Part shown: in pieces, positions 23,190 through 32,429 of the stretch
How positions within the stretch are numbered: position 1 is the first letter of the stretch
Layout of the letters: each line of letters begins with the position of its first letter
Source of the DNA: Tillus elongatus
Taxonomy: Eukaryota > Arthropoda > Insecta > Coleoptera > Cleridae
Assembly: GCA_964006375.1 (NCBI GenBank)
Contig: OZ023265.1
Span: 148,720,393 to 148,784,392, forward strand
DNA length: 64,000 nt
Direction: 5' to 3'
The notes under the pieces: model-generated
Databases searched by the model: none
Told to the model about the DNA's origin: nothing
Seen by the model: the letters and a program-made list of their open reading frames with translations, nothing else
Program-made: the position numbers and the translations under genes

Positions 23190-23540
23190 TAGGGTGTCTC
23201 GAGCTGCATGTTATAAACCTATTTTGACAATAACAGGGTGGCCCATAAGTCGTTGGTGATATAAACATTCTTTTTTTAATAGAGCACCCCTTATGTTATT
23301 GCATTTTCCTTCGAATTATACAGCATGTTTGTAAGAAAAAAAACTTGAAGTCGTTCATAATTGTTGAGTTATTTCAATTATTTTACAACTTTTCACGTTT
23401 TTGGCACATATCAAAAACACATGGCACAAATTGTGATACGGCGTTTTTACTAATAGGTAGCGGAGGCCTATGAAAATTATGCATTCAGAAAGGTTTATGT
23501 TTTATCATTGGTCGAAAAAAATCGAACTTCCATATACAGG
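23190..23540 (-). repeat. Reversed copy of the 10300-11270 interior block
   Basis: Shares GGGTGGCCCATAAGTCGTTG, CATGTTTGTAAG, GATACGG(C/T)GTTTTTAC and ATAGGTAGCGGAG with 10400-11260 in reverse orientation. Confidence 0.65.
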
Positions 23541-23824
23541 AGCTCTCAAGCAGTGGTTGAATTTGAAAAGTTTTCGCAGATATTTTTTAGTGTTTCCATA
23601 GAAATATTTTTTTTGTAAGATTTTTGTGAAATGTTGGTATCAATGTTTAATAAGCTACTGTAAAAAAAAGTTGTCGAATTTTTATGAAAAATATAATTTA
23701 CTGTAGTATAACTGAAGCCGATTTCTGTAAAAACAAATGATGATTTTTTCTAACAGAAAATATTTGCAAATTTTCAAAATAATTTTTTTCCACAATTTTG
23801 GTCATAAAACTGTTTGTTAATAAT

Positions 23825-24085
23825 TGTATCTTGGTAGGTGTGTAAATGGCTTGGCCAGGATAATCGGACCAGTTTTTTTCTGAAAGGTTTTAAGTTTATT
23901 TTCGAAAAATATTTGTATTTTTTGAAGCAACAAAGCTATTTTAATAAAATATGCCACGTTGTTACTACTATATAGGTTATACTGCTAATCAAATTTGATG
24001 TCCTTCTTTTAAAAACAAGGCATATTTGCCATTAAAAACATTTTTACGAAAATTCGCCGCCATAACGCACTTTCTGCGTCCAGAC
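23825..24085 (-). repeat. Reversed copy of the ACGCAGCAAGTGCGT family
   Basis: Ends with CGCCGCCATAACGCACTTTC at 24052-24085. The interior aligns with 26120-26392. Confidence 0.7.
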
Positions 24086-24239
24086 TATTTGTTACTTCAC
24101 CTTCTCATTCATGTTTACTTTTCCATCACAAAGTTTTTAGTGTTATTTCTTTCAACTTCTATTCATGATTTAACTAATTTTGTGGAAACCCATTCTTGTG
24201 AGAATTCACTACCATGGTGCATTTGCTGCGTCCAGATTT

Positions 24240-25060
24240 TTTTTATTCTTGTATTTCAAGGAGCTACTATCAACACTAAAACTTCCGTTACATATTTTTA
24301 ATCATATAGTGTACATTACATACTCATTGGTTTCTTGTATACTTGAAAAAATTCAGTTCATTCCCACAACGAAACCACAAAATGATGGCAACATTTCCGC
24401 TGTAGCGAGGCGAGGCAAGGTATAGCAACCTCACGTTGGATTTATAGTGCATCTATCATGACGTCTAGATCGATATTAATTGAGCTAATCAGTTGTGAAA
24501 GGTAAACCAACGTACAGACAGTGGAGGTTCGGCAGCGGCAGACTAAGTTAATATAATATATAAGGGAGGAAGATCATCGGCTGACAGAGAGAAAAGGAAA
24601 AGAGCTAAAGCCACTACATTAGCAAACAACTGTGGAGTGTGGAGTTGTGAAGCATAGTAGAACGCTTTCTGTGATATCGAATTACCCAACGGAAGCCCTA
24701 CACCCATTATTCGATACCCCCGGTACCGGTGAATCGACGACAGCGCTGCACTGAGCAAACCAGCATGCAGCCATTTCGAACAAACAAGGGATGTGTGTGT
24801 GTGTATGTGTCTGTTGTCTTTTTAGCGCACTGTTTCTTTTGCACAAAGCACACATCTCTGACGAGCTGCTTGTTTTGTTTTAACGATGGGTTGTTACCCG
24901 GCTTTAGGTATTTTCAAACATAAAAAAATGTGTCTCTATCTGAAAGAAGCATTGAAATTTCACGACTGTGTTATAAAACTGGAAACCGGACTTAGCCATA
25001 AATAAGGTTGTGTTGATAATAGTGTATACCCAGCAAAGTTAGATAATCATCCTCAATACA
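24240..25060. other. Mixed-composition stretch, possible promoter-like segment
   Basis: A further minus-strand family end lies just before it at 24206-24237. From about 24420 to 24900 the sequence is less AT-rich and shows no known repeat. It contains TATATAAGGGAGG at about 24557, which could be a core promoter, but no downstream coding exon is recognisable. Confidence 0.3.
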
Positions 25061-25063
25061 TAA

Positions 25064-25155
25064 GTACTTGGAGAACCTCGATCACAACACATTTTTAAAA
25101 ACCTGACGATCGTTTCACTAACAAAGTTAGCATCGTCAGAGGATGAAAAATTCCG
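25064..25155 (-). ncRNA. Hammerhead-ribozyme-like motif with intact catalytic core
   Basis: On the minus strand: CTGACGA (25139-25133), a stem-loop CTAAC-TTT-GTTAG (25130-25118), GAAAC (25116-25112), loop GATC, then GTC (25107-25105), the expected cleavage triplet. Stem I closes through TCC/TCCT against AGG(T) (25143-25140 with 25104-25101), with a distal ATTTTT/AAAAAT helix. The motif CTGANGA...GAAA...NUH is the hammerhead consensus. One extra base (25132) sits between the core and stem II, which is not canonical. Downstream sequence matches 38655-38745. Activity is inferred, not known. Confidence 0.65.
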
Positions 25156-25159
25156 AATT

Positions 25160-25300
25160 TTTCCCTCTCTGATGGCGCCAATTCGTTGGTTGGTTAGTGG
25201 AACTAGTGTCAGGTTTGTTAAAATGTGTTGTGGTGATTTGGGTTCTCCAAGTGTACTAATTAGTGGTTATCACAGGTTCTAATCTTCACTTAGTATGCTA
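25160..25300 (+). repeat. Decayed hammerhead-like repeat, opposite orientation
   Basis: CTCTGATGG, then CCAATTCGTTGG as a stem, then GTTAGTGGAACTAGTGTCAG. The core has A9 changed to G and GAAAC changed to GGAAC. Downstream sequence to about 25300 matches 38660-38745 closely. Confidence 0.65.
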
Positions 25301-25860
25301 AGACAGATGTAGAGACTTTTTCTCTATCTTGTGAAGTCAGGGAAGAAGTCTACGTGTGTATTTTGTATGGAACGGTTTGACCAAGTAAGGGCAACAATAC
25401 ATAATCACATGCTAAAGACGATGTGACCTTGTCATCACAACCATGAGCCACTGTCTTTAGCCGCCCTTTCCATTTCGTTATAGCTTCCGCACTCCAACAA
25501 TTGAATCATGTTTTCTTCTTGAATTGGCTCTTTTCATTTCTTTCCAAATGTGTTCTTTCAACAATATTGTTAGAAAGTTATCATGTCTCAGAATATGACT
25601 AAAAAATTGTTCTCGATTTCCTTTAGCTAGCAGATTTCTTCTCTCACTCTTCTAGCACACATTTGTTCATTCTTCTATCGATGTACCTTGTCTTTATCAT
25701 TTTTATCATTTTTTAGAAGCTTTTATTGTCTTCGTCTCCTGTTTATTCAATGTCCAGATTTTCCACCATTACATTATAACACTTTCTACGTACAACTTGA
25801 TGAGCCTCTTCGTCCGGTCCAAATTTATATGGACGGCATTGGTGTACCGTCTTTTAAGTA
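25300..25860. other. Non-coding stretch
   Basis: No gene recognised. Confidence 0.4.
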
Positions 25861-25864
25861 CATG

Positions 25865-25950
25865 ATAAGTACAGTTGGAGAACCCAAATCATCAAAACAC
25901 ATCTTTTTTAAGACCTGACAATCGTTTCACTAACAAAGTTAGGATGCAAA
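25865..25950 (-). repeat. Hammerhead-like relict downstream of the Penelope-like element
   Basis: On the minus strand: TAACTTTGTTAGTGAAACGA, then TTGTCAGGT. A deletion of about ten bases removes the CTGANGA box; the GAAAC and GTC parts remain. It lies 3' to the Penelope-like gene on the same strand. Confidence 0.6.
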
Positions 25951-26119
25951 GTTCTAACTACTTTCTACCAAAACACTACCTTATATAGTGAGCCTTAGGT
26001 AAAGAATTATACCGAGAGGGAGATTAAATCGCAGGCAAATTTTCTGTGTATTGTATTCTAATTGCCGGACGGGGTTTTTGAACTTCTTTTCTCACTTTAC
26101 CTGACAGCTTTCGGAATGT

Positions 26120-26392
26120 TCGGAATTATATTCTGGCAGGTGTGTAAACAGTTTAAAGAGGTTCATTAGCCAGGAATAGCGGACCAGTTTTTTATGGAAC
26201 TTTTAAAGTTTATTTTTGGAAAATGTTTGTACTTTCTGAAGCAACAAAACTACTTTAATAAAATACGGTAGATTGTTCCTAATATATAAATTATATTGCC
26301 AACCAAATGTCCTTTTCAAAAAACCAGACATATTTGTCAGTAAAAGTAGTTTTACGAAAATTCGCTACCATAACGCATTTGCTGCGTCCAGA
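26120..26392 (-). repeat. Reversed copy of the ACGCAGCAAGTGCGT family
   Basis: The right-hand end is GCTACCATAACGCATTTGCT at about 26364. The interior matches 23825-24085. Confidence 0.7.
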
Positions 26393-26419
26393 CTTTTTTT
26401 ATTTTTTTTTAGTCTTATT

Positions 26420-27870
26420 TCATTTTACCGTTATCCGATCAGATTGTGTAACCTGACAGCTTTCGGAATGTTTATTTGCTTCAAGGACAGAGCGCAAATA
26501 GAGGACTGCAAATCAGTGGCGGGGCTCGATTTAAGGAACTTTTTTTTTATTGCCCTGAAAATATAAATATTTTCGTACGCATCGAGCTTCGCTTGCTGTC
26601 TAATATTTTTAATAAATTTAAGATTTTATTTATCAATGTGGTGGCTTTTATCCCAAATATGTTGTGCCACGCATGACTTGTCTACACTACCGTACCTCAA
26701 ATGTGCCAGATGTTCATGAAATCTAGTCAAAATAGTTCTCTTAGTCTGCCCAAAGTATTTAAGATTACAATCTTTCGACCTATCTCATAGATACCCGACA
26801 TTTTAGTGGCTTTATCTTGATCTTTCGTATTACCTAACAAATTTCTTAATTTTTTTTTTATGAAAAAGTTAGCTGCAAATCGGCTTTTATAAAAATTCTT
26901 ACGAGACCGCTTGTGATACACGGTTTAAAAGGTACGCAAACAAAAATTTTCCCTATTTTACCTTTCCTGAATGTCGTGCATTCACATTTTCTTTGTTCTG
27001 TCTATTAATTAATTTTTCCACTAAGCAATCCGAATATCCGTTATATTTAGCCACGCTTTTTAGGTACTCTAATTCTATACTATATCTACTTTTACTTAAG
27101 GGAAAATTTATCAATCTATTTACTAAGAAATTTAAACCGACCGTTTTTTGTGCAAACCTATAATGTGAGTCATTCGGAATGTAACTTAAACCTCTTCACT
27201 TATGTTTTTAAATTTCCAGAACTGTTCTAAATACGTTAGCGTTTGTTTCGTAGACACGCTAGGAAATAAAGACGCTACCTCAAATTAAATCAAAACCTCG
27301 CCTTCCACCAATTTGACATATTTAACATTATTAATGAGTTCAAGTGAACTGGACACTGAATAACTTTTTTGTTTAACAGGCAAGCTTTTAAACTCATTTG
27401 ACAGCCACTTCACTAGAGTGTATGTCGGAGAATGTATAGCCCAAATAAAAGGTCTCATTGATTTTCCCGGTTTATGAATTTGTGGGAGACAATATTTTTT
27501 GGGGACTTTGGGATTTACACCCTGTAACCGTCTTCCTGAGTCCTTTGTTAAGCTTTTGAATCCTTTTTGACCAAGATCACAACCTTATCGCCCTTAATAT
27601 AAAAACAATCATTCTCTCGCAATAGTTTAAGTATTTTCATTTGATTAGAATTGTTGTTTACTTAGTTCACTTAGTGTACCGTCTTTTTCTAAGCGGGAGT
27701 TTCAAACTGGGTTCACAATGCAAGAAGCTCTAAACTACCCACCATGCATTTCTTATGGGCGAACGAAATGTGTAGTTTTCAATCGCCTGTTACAATGTTT
27801 AAATAGAATTTCTTAACGTGAGTTCACCAATATCATAATCTATGGAGATTTTATTAACATCTTTTAACTG
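26420..27870 (-). pseudogene. Penelope-like retroelement, reverse transcriptase plus GIY-YIG endonuclease
   Basis: Conceptual reading of the minus strand gives GDKVVILVKKD near 27590, LPQIHKPGKSMRPFIWAIHS and SPTYTLVKWLSNEF near 27470-27400, and EVASLFPSVSTKQTL near 27270, the palm region of Penelope-type reverse transcriptases. Near the 3' end come TKDQDKATKMSGIYEIG (about 26800) and LTRFHEHLAHLRYGSVDKSC (about 26720-26670), the GIY-YIG endonuclease. The C-terminus reads LDAYENIYIFRAIKKKF. Many stops and frameshifts are present. Penelope-like elements use this pairing instead of the apurinic endonuclease of LINEs. Confidence 0.85.
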
Positions 27871-28127
27871 GATTGTGGGAAGAGCGGCTTCTGATGAGTT
27901 ATGGGTGGTATCCTTTGTCTATATATGTGTAGAAGCTGCCCCCGGATGCTTGCCCAGTTTCACAAAGCTCGATTTAATATTTAACTGCCGGTACGCCATC
28001 AAAGCTTAATACAACCAATCATAGCTTCAAAAAAATCTGGTTGTCATGGTAAAACCCCGAATCATAATATGTAATTGGTTGTCTAAAGCCTTGGTTGGCT
28101 AATCAGCCGTTATATGTTTAATTAAAC
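27870..28127. other. Short unexplained spacer
   Basis: Nothing recognised. TTGGTTG-like words recur at 28014-28095. Confidence 0.35.
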
Positions 28128-28142
28128 TTTTTGCAATACCTG
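28128..28142 (-). repeat. Left 15-bp inverted repeat bracketing the recombinase gene
   Basis: TTTTTGCAATACCTG is the perfect inverse of CAGGTATTGCAAAAA at 29732-29746; TTAA lies next to both. Confidence 0.7.
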
Positions 28143-28235
28143 TTAAGTAAGTTCACTTTTAATGACAGTTTTTTGACAATGTAAGTTGAACTTTTAAAGC
28201 ATTTGTCAGTTTCCATGAGAACAGGACATTTTTCA

Positions 28236-28277
28236 TACCTAGGTACGGTAAGACTTACCTTACCTAGGTACGGTAAG
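28236..28277. repeat. Tandem 25-bp repeat with palindromic core, recombinase 3' side
   Basis: TACCTAGGTACGGTAAG occurs at 28236-28252 and 28261-28277. Its core TACCTAGGTA is a perfect palindrome. It lies about 60-100 bp beyond the stop codon and inside the bracketing inverted repeats. A recombinase binding site is possible but only inferred. Confidence 0.6.
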
Positions 28278-28335
28278 TACTGCAAACCTATAAATAGCAA
28301 ATCTGAATAATGAACAAATTGTTTGAGAAGATTTA

Positions 28336-29460
28336 TTAATTATTATAATTCATCGAAATATTGAAAGTACAATTAGTCATATGATTAACAGTAAGGATTG
28401 ACGCCATGCTCTTCTTTATATTATTATCTTCAGTTTCTAGCAATGTTAAATTATCAAGACTATCTTGCGGAGTATTCGAAGAATCACCGACCTCAATAAT
28501 AGGGATTTGGCGAGAGGAGCTGGCTTCTTGGTTGCTAATATGAAATATCTTCTTAGCGACTTGTACTTTATTATTCAAGGAATCCGCCACATAGCTTTCA
28601 GCTACTGCCGAGGATTTCCACCCGCCATGCCTCTTCAGTGCTAAAATGTCAACTCCGCTATTAGCCAAAAAAGTAGCGGAAGTTCGGCGAAAGGAATGCC
28701 CAGTATATTTTTCCGCATTCTCCAAATGTAGAAATTTCGCAACTTCAGAAGGAATTTTGGCAAAAATATTTCTTCCAACTGGTTGGTTAGAGCATTTCCC
28801 ATTTTGATACCTCAAGAAGAATCTCTGTATTGAATTTTTTGGTCGCAGGTTCATATACTTCCTCACTAATGCCACAAAGTGAAACTTCTCATTCTCATTG
28901 TCGACAATGGTAAAACTTCTGGATTGATGATTCTTAGCGTCAAGTATTCTGACCAAAATAATGTCTCCTTTATCAATAACATTATTGATTGTTAGCTTAC
29001 ATAATTCATCTTTACGGCAGGCACCTGCAATTCCCATAACTACAACCACCTTCTTCATCAGGTATATTTGGTCATGTGCTTCACTTAAAAAGGTCTGAAT
29101 TTCCTCGATCGTAAACACTTCACTTTTCTTTGAAACATATCCAATATTTTTCTTCTTTAAAAATGCCTTTAACTTTGCATATTTGGAAATATCAACATTG
29201 TCATTCAAAGAGATTGTCGATCGTAACATAGAGTATTCGGACCATAAGCTTGATGGAGCAGAATATTTACCTGATTTTTCCAAGAAATATGCTAGTAAAA
29301 CTGTCTCACTGGTATGTATTACAACCTTTTTAGTGTGGCACCACTTTTTGAAACCCTCATAGCAACTTTCATACCTTTGCTTAGACTTTTCTGGTAAAAG
29401 TGACAAACAAGCAATACCTGCCGCTTCTTCGATGTCAGATTCTTCCATATTCAAAGTCAC
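28336..29460 (-). CDS. Tyrosine recombinase (Crypton-like or domesticated)
   Basis: An uninterrupted 374-codon frame on the minus strand encodes a phage-integrase-fold tyrosine recombinase, an enzyme that cuts and rejoins DNA through a covalent phosphotyrosine. The N-terminal part (about 20-110) is the helical SAM-like core-binding domain (LPEKSKQRYESCYEGFKKWC). The catalytic domain (about 115-300) shows every active-site residue: R149 (GACRKDEL), K176 (LDAKNHQ), H255 and R258 (GHSFRRTSATF), H278/W281 (LKRHGGWKSS) and Y290 (AESYVADS). A Ser/Asn-rich tail of about 70 residues follows. The first ATG gives a full core-binding domain; MEES at residue 5 is an alternative start. It is intact while all neighbouring element genes are broken, which suggests recent insertion or selection. 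No reverse transcriptase is adjacent, so a DIRS element is unlikely. Crypton transposons carry such a lone recombinase. Confidence 0.9.
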   Translation of the reverse strand: MTLNMEESDIEEAAGIACLSLLPEKSKQRYESCYEGFKKWCHTKKVVIHTSETVLLAYFLEKSGKYSAPSSLWSEYSMLRSTISLNDNVDISKYAKLKAFLKKKNIGYVSKKSEVFTIEEIQTFLSEAHDQIYLMKKVVVVMGIAGACRKDELCKLTINNVIDKGDIILVRILDAKNHQSRSFTIVDNENEKFHFVALVRKYMNLRPKNSIQRFFLRYQNGKCSNQPVGRNIFAKIPSEVAKFLHLENAEKYTGHSFRRTSATFLANSGVDILALKRHGGWKSSAVAESYVADSLNNKVQVAKKIFHISNQEASSSRQIPIIEVGDSSNTPQDSLDNLTLLETEDNNIKKSMASILTVNHMTNCTFNISMNYNN

Positions 29461-29731
29461 TTCAACACTAATTTTAATTCAAAAATCACAATTAAAATAC
29501 AAATTAATGTTTAACCTGGACCTGTGCTGAACTGCAGCCAGCGTTTAGTTTTGTTTGTTTACCCGTAGCGTCCTTAGTAACCCAACACAACAACCAAGTC
29601 ACAAGCTACTTGTTGTTAAGTAGTATGTTAGAATCCATCTAATTAATTCGACTGTCAGTGCTGTCAGTCTGACATCTATTCACGCAGTAATTATTAAAAA
29701 AGAATGCAAATTAAAAAAAAAACCGTTAAAG
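29461..29731. promoter_or_regulatory. Upstream region of the recombinase gene
   Basis: 270 bp between the start codon and the right inverted repeat. No TATA box is clear. It includes a somewhat GC-richer segment (29515-29600), unlike the AT-rich surroundings. Confidence 0.3.
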
Positions 29732-29746
29732 CAGGTATTGCAAAAA
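29732..29746 (+). repeat. Right 15-bp inverted repeat bracketing the recombinase gene
   Basis: CAGGTATTGCAAAAA, the inverse of 28128-28142. The 1.6 kb unit between them holds only the recombinase. Confidence 0.7.
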
Positions 29747-29749
29747 ATT

Positions 29750-29880
29750 ATTACTAAACCGTAAACTGTAAGTGACTCTTCATGCCTCGAATGCTTAGAA
29801 AACCTCGGCCCTACGGGCCTCGATTTTCCAAACTGCATTCTCTGCATGAAAAGTGTCACTTACAGTTTATGGTACGTAAT
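29750..29880. repeat. 131-bp imperfect palindrome
   Basis: The outer arms (GTAAACTGTAAGTGAC, CATGC) and inner arms (GAATGC, GAAAA) pair around the centre GGCCCTACGGGCC (29807-29819). It starts four bases outside the right recombinase repeat. It may be a palindromic MITE or a structural element. Confidence 0.8.
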
Positions 29881-30074
29881 ATACTATTTTGAAACTGGGC
29901 TTCATACTTCTGGGTTCCGGAATTGTCTACTGTGGTGATATTATTATTAAAGGTGTCTAGAATGTTTGTGTCGCCTGTGTGACGTTCTCTCTGTTATGAG
30001 AACATTATTGTATTTTATTATCTATTATTTTATTGTGGGACATTTAACTGTGACACAAACTATCCAAATTTTTA

Positions 30075-31070
30075 TTCTCATCAGATGCAGGGAATAGACT
30101 TGAACTCGGCAGGAAGTTTGTGTGTTTAATGATAAACATCCAGAGGCCCAATTAGACAATCCACATTTAGTAATATTGCGTCTAAACTTAGAGAAACTCG
30201 TGATTTTGAAGATATCCCAAAACCTGAACGTCCAAAAATTGGCAAAGGTCATTATCTGAACATTTTTTATATATGGAAGAGAATCCTTATAATACGTTTC
30301 GATGGTTGCATTAAAAAATGACATTAGTCAAACGGTGTCAATACAATATTCAACTAATAGATGATGACAACTATGATGACTCGGACCGGCCACTACAGTT
30401 TTGTGAAACTATGTGTCATCCCTACTACATTCAACTCTTAGAAGAAGTCGATGACTCCGAAAGCGGACTACACTTTTGTAAATCTATGATGGATTTGTGC
30501 TAACCAAATCGATGTTTCCACCGGGAAATACTTTTTTCGTGTGAGACAACGTTTTTTTTTCCATGGCACATGGAACTATCAATATTCCAGGTATTGGAGT
30601 CAAGTAAATTCTCACTGGATGGTGGAGGGGCATACTCAACACCAGCAGAAATTAAATGTGTGGACTAGAATAGTTGACAAAAGAATAGTAGCGCCCTTTT
30701 TCTATGAAAGAACCCTCACTGTATAAAGAGATTGAGAGCTTTTGAAAAATGAGCTTGTTCCAGCAGCAATTTTCTAAACGACAATGATCCTGACCTTCCA
30801 GAGAATACCATATGGTTTGATCAAGATGGCGCACTCCCTCACTACGCGCGCCCTTTTTGAGCTTTTCTGGCCAATTGATTCTCTATGAGGTGGGTTGGCA
30901 GGCGCAGACCGATAGAATGATCCGCGAGATGCCTAGATCCCTGGATTATTTTTTATGGCGTTACTTAATGTCCAAGGTTTACAGATGATATGTGCAGAAT
31001 TAGCCTAGAAAGGTATAACGAAAAATTATTTACTAACTGTAATAAATGCCCCCCTGTTTGAGTGGCAGTA
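30075..31070 (+). pseudogene. Decayed DD-D transposase
   Basis: Same broad type as 54925-56032. Near 30105-30240, in changing frames, are FVCLFNDKHPE and SNIASKLRETRDFEDIPKPE, the helix-turn-helix region. LQFCETM at 30400 matches RRLEFCEVM. At 30580-30720 are YSRYWSQVNSHWMVEGHTQH and KLNVWTRIVDKRIVAPFFYE. WFDQDGALPHYAR at 30815 gives the second catalytic Asp. The third-Asp region (RCLDPWIIFYG) is degraded. Many stops; non-functional. Confidence 0.8.
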
Positions 31071-31074
31071 TAAC

Positions 31075-31410
31075 GTAAAATATTTATTGAACACTAAAAG
31101 AATATAATATAACACAAATTATCTCAGGGCTTGGGTTTAGGCACTTGCAGTTGGTAGGTTTCAAGATGTACAAATGAAAGTCAGGTATTATCAATAAAAT
31201 CAGTTTATTTAAAAAGTTATTGAATATATACAATGCAGCGAATTGCATCAAGCGAATTGGATAAAAGAAAAATATGAATCGATTACTTTGACATGGCATA
31301 TAACACTGTAAAAATGAATTGTGGAGCATATCCTACTCTAAAAAAAGAAAACCACAGATAAATAGTGTATTTAACTTCCAGCTTTAGATTGCTGCCTCCG
31401 GAGTAGTGAG
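31075..31410. other. Non-coding stretch
   Basis: Nothing recognised. Confidence 0.4.
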
Positions 31411-31414
31411 CATA

Positions 31415-31862
31415 GGGCTGCATAACGGTCTTGTTGAGGGGGCTCCTCCCTGTCGATGGTGTTGAAGGGGGCTTCTCCCTAGTGGTCTCTTTTATTTAGT
31501 GAGGTGTTGCTACCTAACGGTGTTGTTGTTGAGGGGGCTTTTTAACGGTGTTGTTGTTGAGGGGGCTCCTTAACGGGTTCAGTAAGGTGTTCTTGAGGGG
31601 GCTCCTCCTTGGCGATGGTGTTGAAGGGGGCTCCTTAACGGTATTGTTGTTGAGGGGGCTCCTTAAAGGTGTGCCATTTAGGGGGCTCCTTAACGGTGTT
31701 GTTGTAGGCCGCCTCCTAACGATGTTGTTGTTAAGGGGGCTCCTTAACGATGTGCCATTTAGGGGGCTCCTTAACGGTGTGTCATTTAGGGGGCTCCTTA
31801 ACGGTGTTGTTGTAGGCCGCTTTCTAACGATGTTGTTGTTGAGGGGGCTCACTAAAGGGGTG
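31415..31862. repeat. GC-rich minisatellite, unit about 27-30 bp
   Basis: Variants of GAGGGGGCTCCTTAACGGTG followed by TTGTTGTT or GCCATTTAG recur more than ten times. Most units keep reading frame, so both strands stay open: the minus strand gives repeats of TPLRSPLN(G/N) in a 159-codon frame (31993-31514) and the plus strand gives FRGLLNGV repeats in 106 codons. Either could be coding, but no other exon or family supports it. Confidence 0.85.
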
Positions 31863-31869
31863 CTATAAA

Positions 31870-32285
31870 ATTCCATGGGTATGAGTAATGGTTCAGGGCT
31901 TAATAATTTACATAAGGCGGCTGGTAGCAGGTTGAGTTTACTTATAAAATTTATCTGCGTCAATAATTGGAAATAAACTTCTTTACAATGCATTTAAAAC
32001 AGTATAATAGCAGTTAATTACCGAACTAACGCTACTGCAAGCCACCGTTTAACAGTATAAAACTTATAATAAAGAAAGCAATCATCGAAAGTTAATTCAG
32101 TATACATACATTAACAAGCAATCTACTATTATTATCAAGCAAAGAAACGTACGAGCAACTGGTAATAAGTCGGTATTTAAATATAAGACTTATCCATTTA
32201 GGCATGCTGTTTTCCGACTAAAATTTAGCTGTACGATTTCATATCTTGGTCGATTTTAAACAGAAGAGCGCGTGGCATGCATTGC
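31870..32285. other. Non-coding stretch
   Basis: Nothing recognised apart from AT-rich sequence. Confidence 0.4.
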
Positions 32286-32287
32286 AA

Positions 32288-32425
32288 GCGTATATAAAGA
32301 TTATCTTATCGCAGACACGTCACAAAGCTAGCTCGAAAGCAGGCGTGTTCCAGTGAGTTGGGTGCGGCAGAGTAACCGACCGCCGAGTTTGACGTCACTG
32401 AAGGGACTTGGAAGCTGACGTCACA
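32288..32425 (+). promoter_or_regulatory. Promoter-like segment with TATA box and two CRE sites
   Basis: TATATAAAG at 32291-32299, then about 90 bp later two perfect TGACGTCA palindromes at 32390-32397 and 32416-32423. TGACGTCA is the CREB/ATF binding site. A third is at 32752-32759. GC content is higher than in the flanks. No gene can be attached to it. Confidence 0.4.
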
Positions 32426-32429
32426 AACG

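Noticed and set aside
28336..29460. DIRS-type retrotransposon as the source of the recombinase
   Set aside because: No reverse transcriptase or RNase H frame lies within several kb on the same strand, apart from the separate Penelope-like remnant.
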